Of a DNA stretch of 14,832 nucleotides, positions 13,544 through 14,832 are shown piece after piece. The stretch spans positions 1 to 14,832 of the forward strand of contig DASUFI010000018.1 in the NCBI GenBank assembly GCA_036274635.1, read 5' to 3'. The first letter of the stretch is position 1. Every line of letters starts with the position of its first letter. The DNA is from DASUFI01 sp036274635 (GTDB lineage Bacteria; Planctomycetota; B15-G4). The notes under the pieces are model-generated. The model saw only the letters and a program-made list of their open reading frames with translations, had not been told where the DNA came from and did no database searches. The translations under genes and the position numbers were made by a program.

Positions 13544-14667
13544 ACGGTGTCTTTCGCACTTTCGCGCGTGGTTGGTGGTCCCCCCTCGAGTCGGGTACAC
13601 GGGAGTTGTCGAGACACCGAGCCCTCACGAAGGAGGACCACCGTGACCGAGCGCGAGTCTACCACCAAGCCCCTGGCGGGCGTGATCCAGATCGACGAGG
13701 CGGCCGTGAAGGACCATCTGGGCGAGCTGGTGCGCGGCAGCGTCGAGGAGACGCTCAACGGCCTGCTGGACGCCGAGGCCGACCGGCTGTGCGGCGCGAA
13801 GCGCTATGAGCGCAGCGAGGCCAGGAGGGACACGCGGGCCGGGAGCTATGCCCGCAAGCTGCAGACGAAGGCCGGCGAGGTGACGCTGCGCGTCCCGAAG
13901 CTGCGCGAGACGCTGTTCCAGACGGCCATCATCGAGCGCTACCGCCGGCGCGAGTCGTCGGTCGAGGAGGCGCTGATCGAGATGTACCTCGCCGGCGTCT
14001 CGGTGCGCCGGGTCGAGGACATCACCGAGGCCCTGTGGGGCACGAAGGTGTCGCCGTCGACGGTCTCCGAGCTCAACCAGAAGATCTACGCGCGCATCGA
14101 CGAGTGGCGGCAGCGGCCGATTGCCGGCGAGCACCCGTACGTGTACCTGGACGGCATCTACCTCAAGCGCAGCTGGGGCGGCGAGGTCAGAAACGTCTCG
14201 GTGCTCGTGGCGATCGGCGTGGGCACGGACGGCTTTCGGGACATCCTCGGGGTGGCCGAGGGCGCCAAGGAGGACGCCGCGAGCTGGCTGGACTTCGTGC
14301 GCTCGCTCAAGGAGCGCGGGCTGTCGGGCGTGCGGCTGATCGTCAGCGACAAGTGCCTCGGGCTGCTCGAGGCGATCGGTGCCTGCTACCCGCAGGCGGC
14401 CTGGCAGCGCTGCGTGGTGCACTTCTACCGCAACGTCTTCAGCCTCGTGCCGTCGGGCAAGGTGGCTGAGGTGGCGGCGATGCTCAAGGCGATCCACGCC
14501 CAGGAGGACCGGCCGGCGGCCGACGCCAAGGTCGCAGCGATCGCGCTCAAGCTGCGGCAGTTGAAGCTGGGCAAGGCCGCCGACCTGGTGGCCAGCGGCG
14601 CGGCCGAGACGCTGACCTACTACGCCTTCCCGCGAGCGCACTGGCGGCGGATCCGGACCAACAACCC
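13544..14667 (+). mobile_element. IS256-family insertion sequence, right end missing
   Basis: The element holds an IS256-type transposase gene. The left end is not fixed: it should lie between the stop codon at 13522 and about 13600, and CGGTGTCTTTCGCACTTTCG (13545-13564) is the best candidate for a terminal repeat. The right end is absent because the coding sequence breaks off after the TNNP codons at about 14667, where another element seems to begin. Confidence 0.65.
13574..13642 (+). promoter_or_regulatory. inverted repeat that can hide the transposase ribosome binding site
   Basis: GGTGGTCC (13574-13581) pairs perfectly with GGACCACC (13635-13642), which ends at the GTG start codon; after one mismatch two more C-G pairs extend the stem over most of the SD AGGAGG (13631-13636). 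Inside lies CTCGA/TCGAG (13585-13589, 13609-13613). A competing pairing CGGTGTCT/AGACACCG (13545-13552, 13612-13619) crosses it. Such stems are known in other insertion sequences to limit transposase synthesis from outside promoters. Confidence 0.5.
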
Positions 14668-14716
14668 TGTAGTGCGTAGGGAAACTCTTGCGCCTTTGAA
14701 GGTGCCGAGCGTGTGA
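13643..14716 (+). pseudogene. IS256-family transposase with replaced C-terminus
   Basis: The reading frame encodes 357 residues from a GTG at 13643, six bases after a perfect AGGAGG. It shows the mutator-type transposase pattern: RAGSYARKLQTKAGEVTLRVPKLRE (about 65-90), YLDGIYLKRSW with the first catalytic D170, LIVSDKCLGLLEAI with D236, and the W/C/H phrase WQRCVVHFYRNVFS. Near the end HWRRIRTNNP (333-342) should continue as LERLNREIRRRT..., where the third catalytic residue (Glu) and the last part of the domain lie. Instead it reads VVRRETLAPLKVPSV and stops, which is sequence of another origin. The protein thus lacks its third acidic residue and is probably inactive. An upstream ATG at 13547 is in frame but has no SD and would extend into the left end of the element. 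Confidence 0.88.
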
Positions 14717-14832
14717 CTGGAGATCCGCTCCTCACCCCGGGGATGCCCCGGGAGAAGGAGGAGCGATGGAGAGCACGAAGCGGAAGCGGACAGGACGGTC
14801 GGAGAAGGACGGTGCGTGTGGAGTCGCCGAGT
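14668..14832 (+). mobile_element. left end of a second mobile element (runs off the right edge)
   Basis: From TGTAGTGCGTAGGG (14668 on) the sequence no longer matches what an IS256 transposase gene should contain. About 95 bases of leader, a GC hairpin (CCCGGGG 14736-14742 with CCCCGGG 14746-14752), a strong SD and a new ORF follow. A TG start and this layout are typical of insertion sequence ends, but the family could not be named. Confidence 0.55.
14766..14832 (+). CDS. start of an unknown ORF, probably a transposase of the second element
   Basis: An ATG at 14766 is preceded by AAGGAGG (14755-14761) at four bases and opens a frame to the window edge with 22 codons, starting MESTKRKRTGRSEKDG. 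The short basic N-terminus would suit a DNA-binding transposase subunit, but 22 residues are too few to assign a family. The GC hairpin just upstream of the SD may influence its translation. Confidence 0.45.
   Translation, partial: MESTKRKRTGRSEKDGACGVAE

Noticed and set aside
13547..13642. Transposase start at the ATG 13547
   Set aside because: No SD is present, the added residues do not match the family, and a GTG at 13643 has a perfect AGGAGG.
1..14832. tRNA, rRNA or CRISPR array
   Set aside because: No cloverleaf with conserved T-loop, no rRNA-like sequence and no regularly spaced direct repeats were seen by eye.

Overview
The window is very GC-rich (roughly 65-70 %), with GTG starts in at least five genes, strong Shine-Dalgarno (SD) sequences in front of several of them, and tightly packed genes. 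Secreted proteins of the DUF1570 metalloprotease / DUF1080 type, next to a stand-alone RCK protein and a large secreted protein of unknown role, suggest an environmental, high-GC Planctomycetota-like bacterium. That assignment rests on gene style only; there is no rRNA or other marker in the window.

Left part (1-7225, all on the minus strand): the start of glutamyl-tRNA synthetase (gltX, running off the left edge); a 435-base gap holding a striking perfect 23-bp inverted repeat; then a two-gene unit made of a secreted HExxH metalloprotease fused to a DUF1080-like domain and a cytosolic RCK (TrkA-type) protein without a channel. Behind a structured 261-base gap lies a second unit: a secreted 604-residue protein of unknown function, followed one base later by an RluA-family pseudouridine synthase.

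Right part (7304 onward, mostly plus strand): a radical SAM protein, then an accessory stretch (about 8260-10620) with lower GC. It holds an AAA ATPase of the DUF4143 type, an orphan addiction-module antitoxin-like protein, and, on the other strand, an overlapping MNT nucleotidyltransferase/HEPN pair. The ATPase-antitoxin pair is bracketed by two related palindromes that share the ends TTGAAATC/GATTTCAA. Next come recD2, encoding a helicase, and a translationally coupled 177-residue protein with a D...ExE motif that could be a nuclease-like fold. The window ends in nested insertion sequences: an IS256-family element whose transposase loses its C-terminus, apparently where a second element enters at about 14668.

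How the genes may work together: gltX and the RluA-type enzyme look like housekeeping translation genes. The secreted protease/DUF1080 fusion and the secreted 604-residue protein would act outside the cytoplasm. The segment 8260-13522 combines a mobile ATPase, two toxin-antitoxin-like parts, a helicase and a possible nuclease, next to transposons; it looks like an accessory, possibly defence-related, island. RecD2 with its coupled neighbour is the most promising candidate for an undescribed functional pair. No tRNA, rRNA or CRISPR array was seen.
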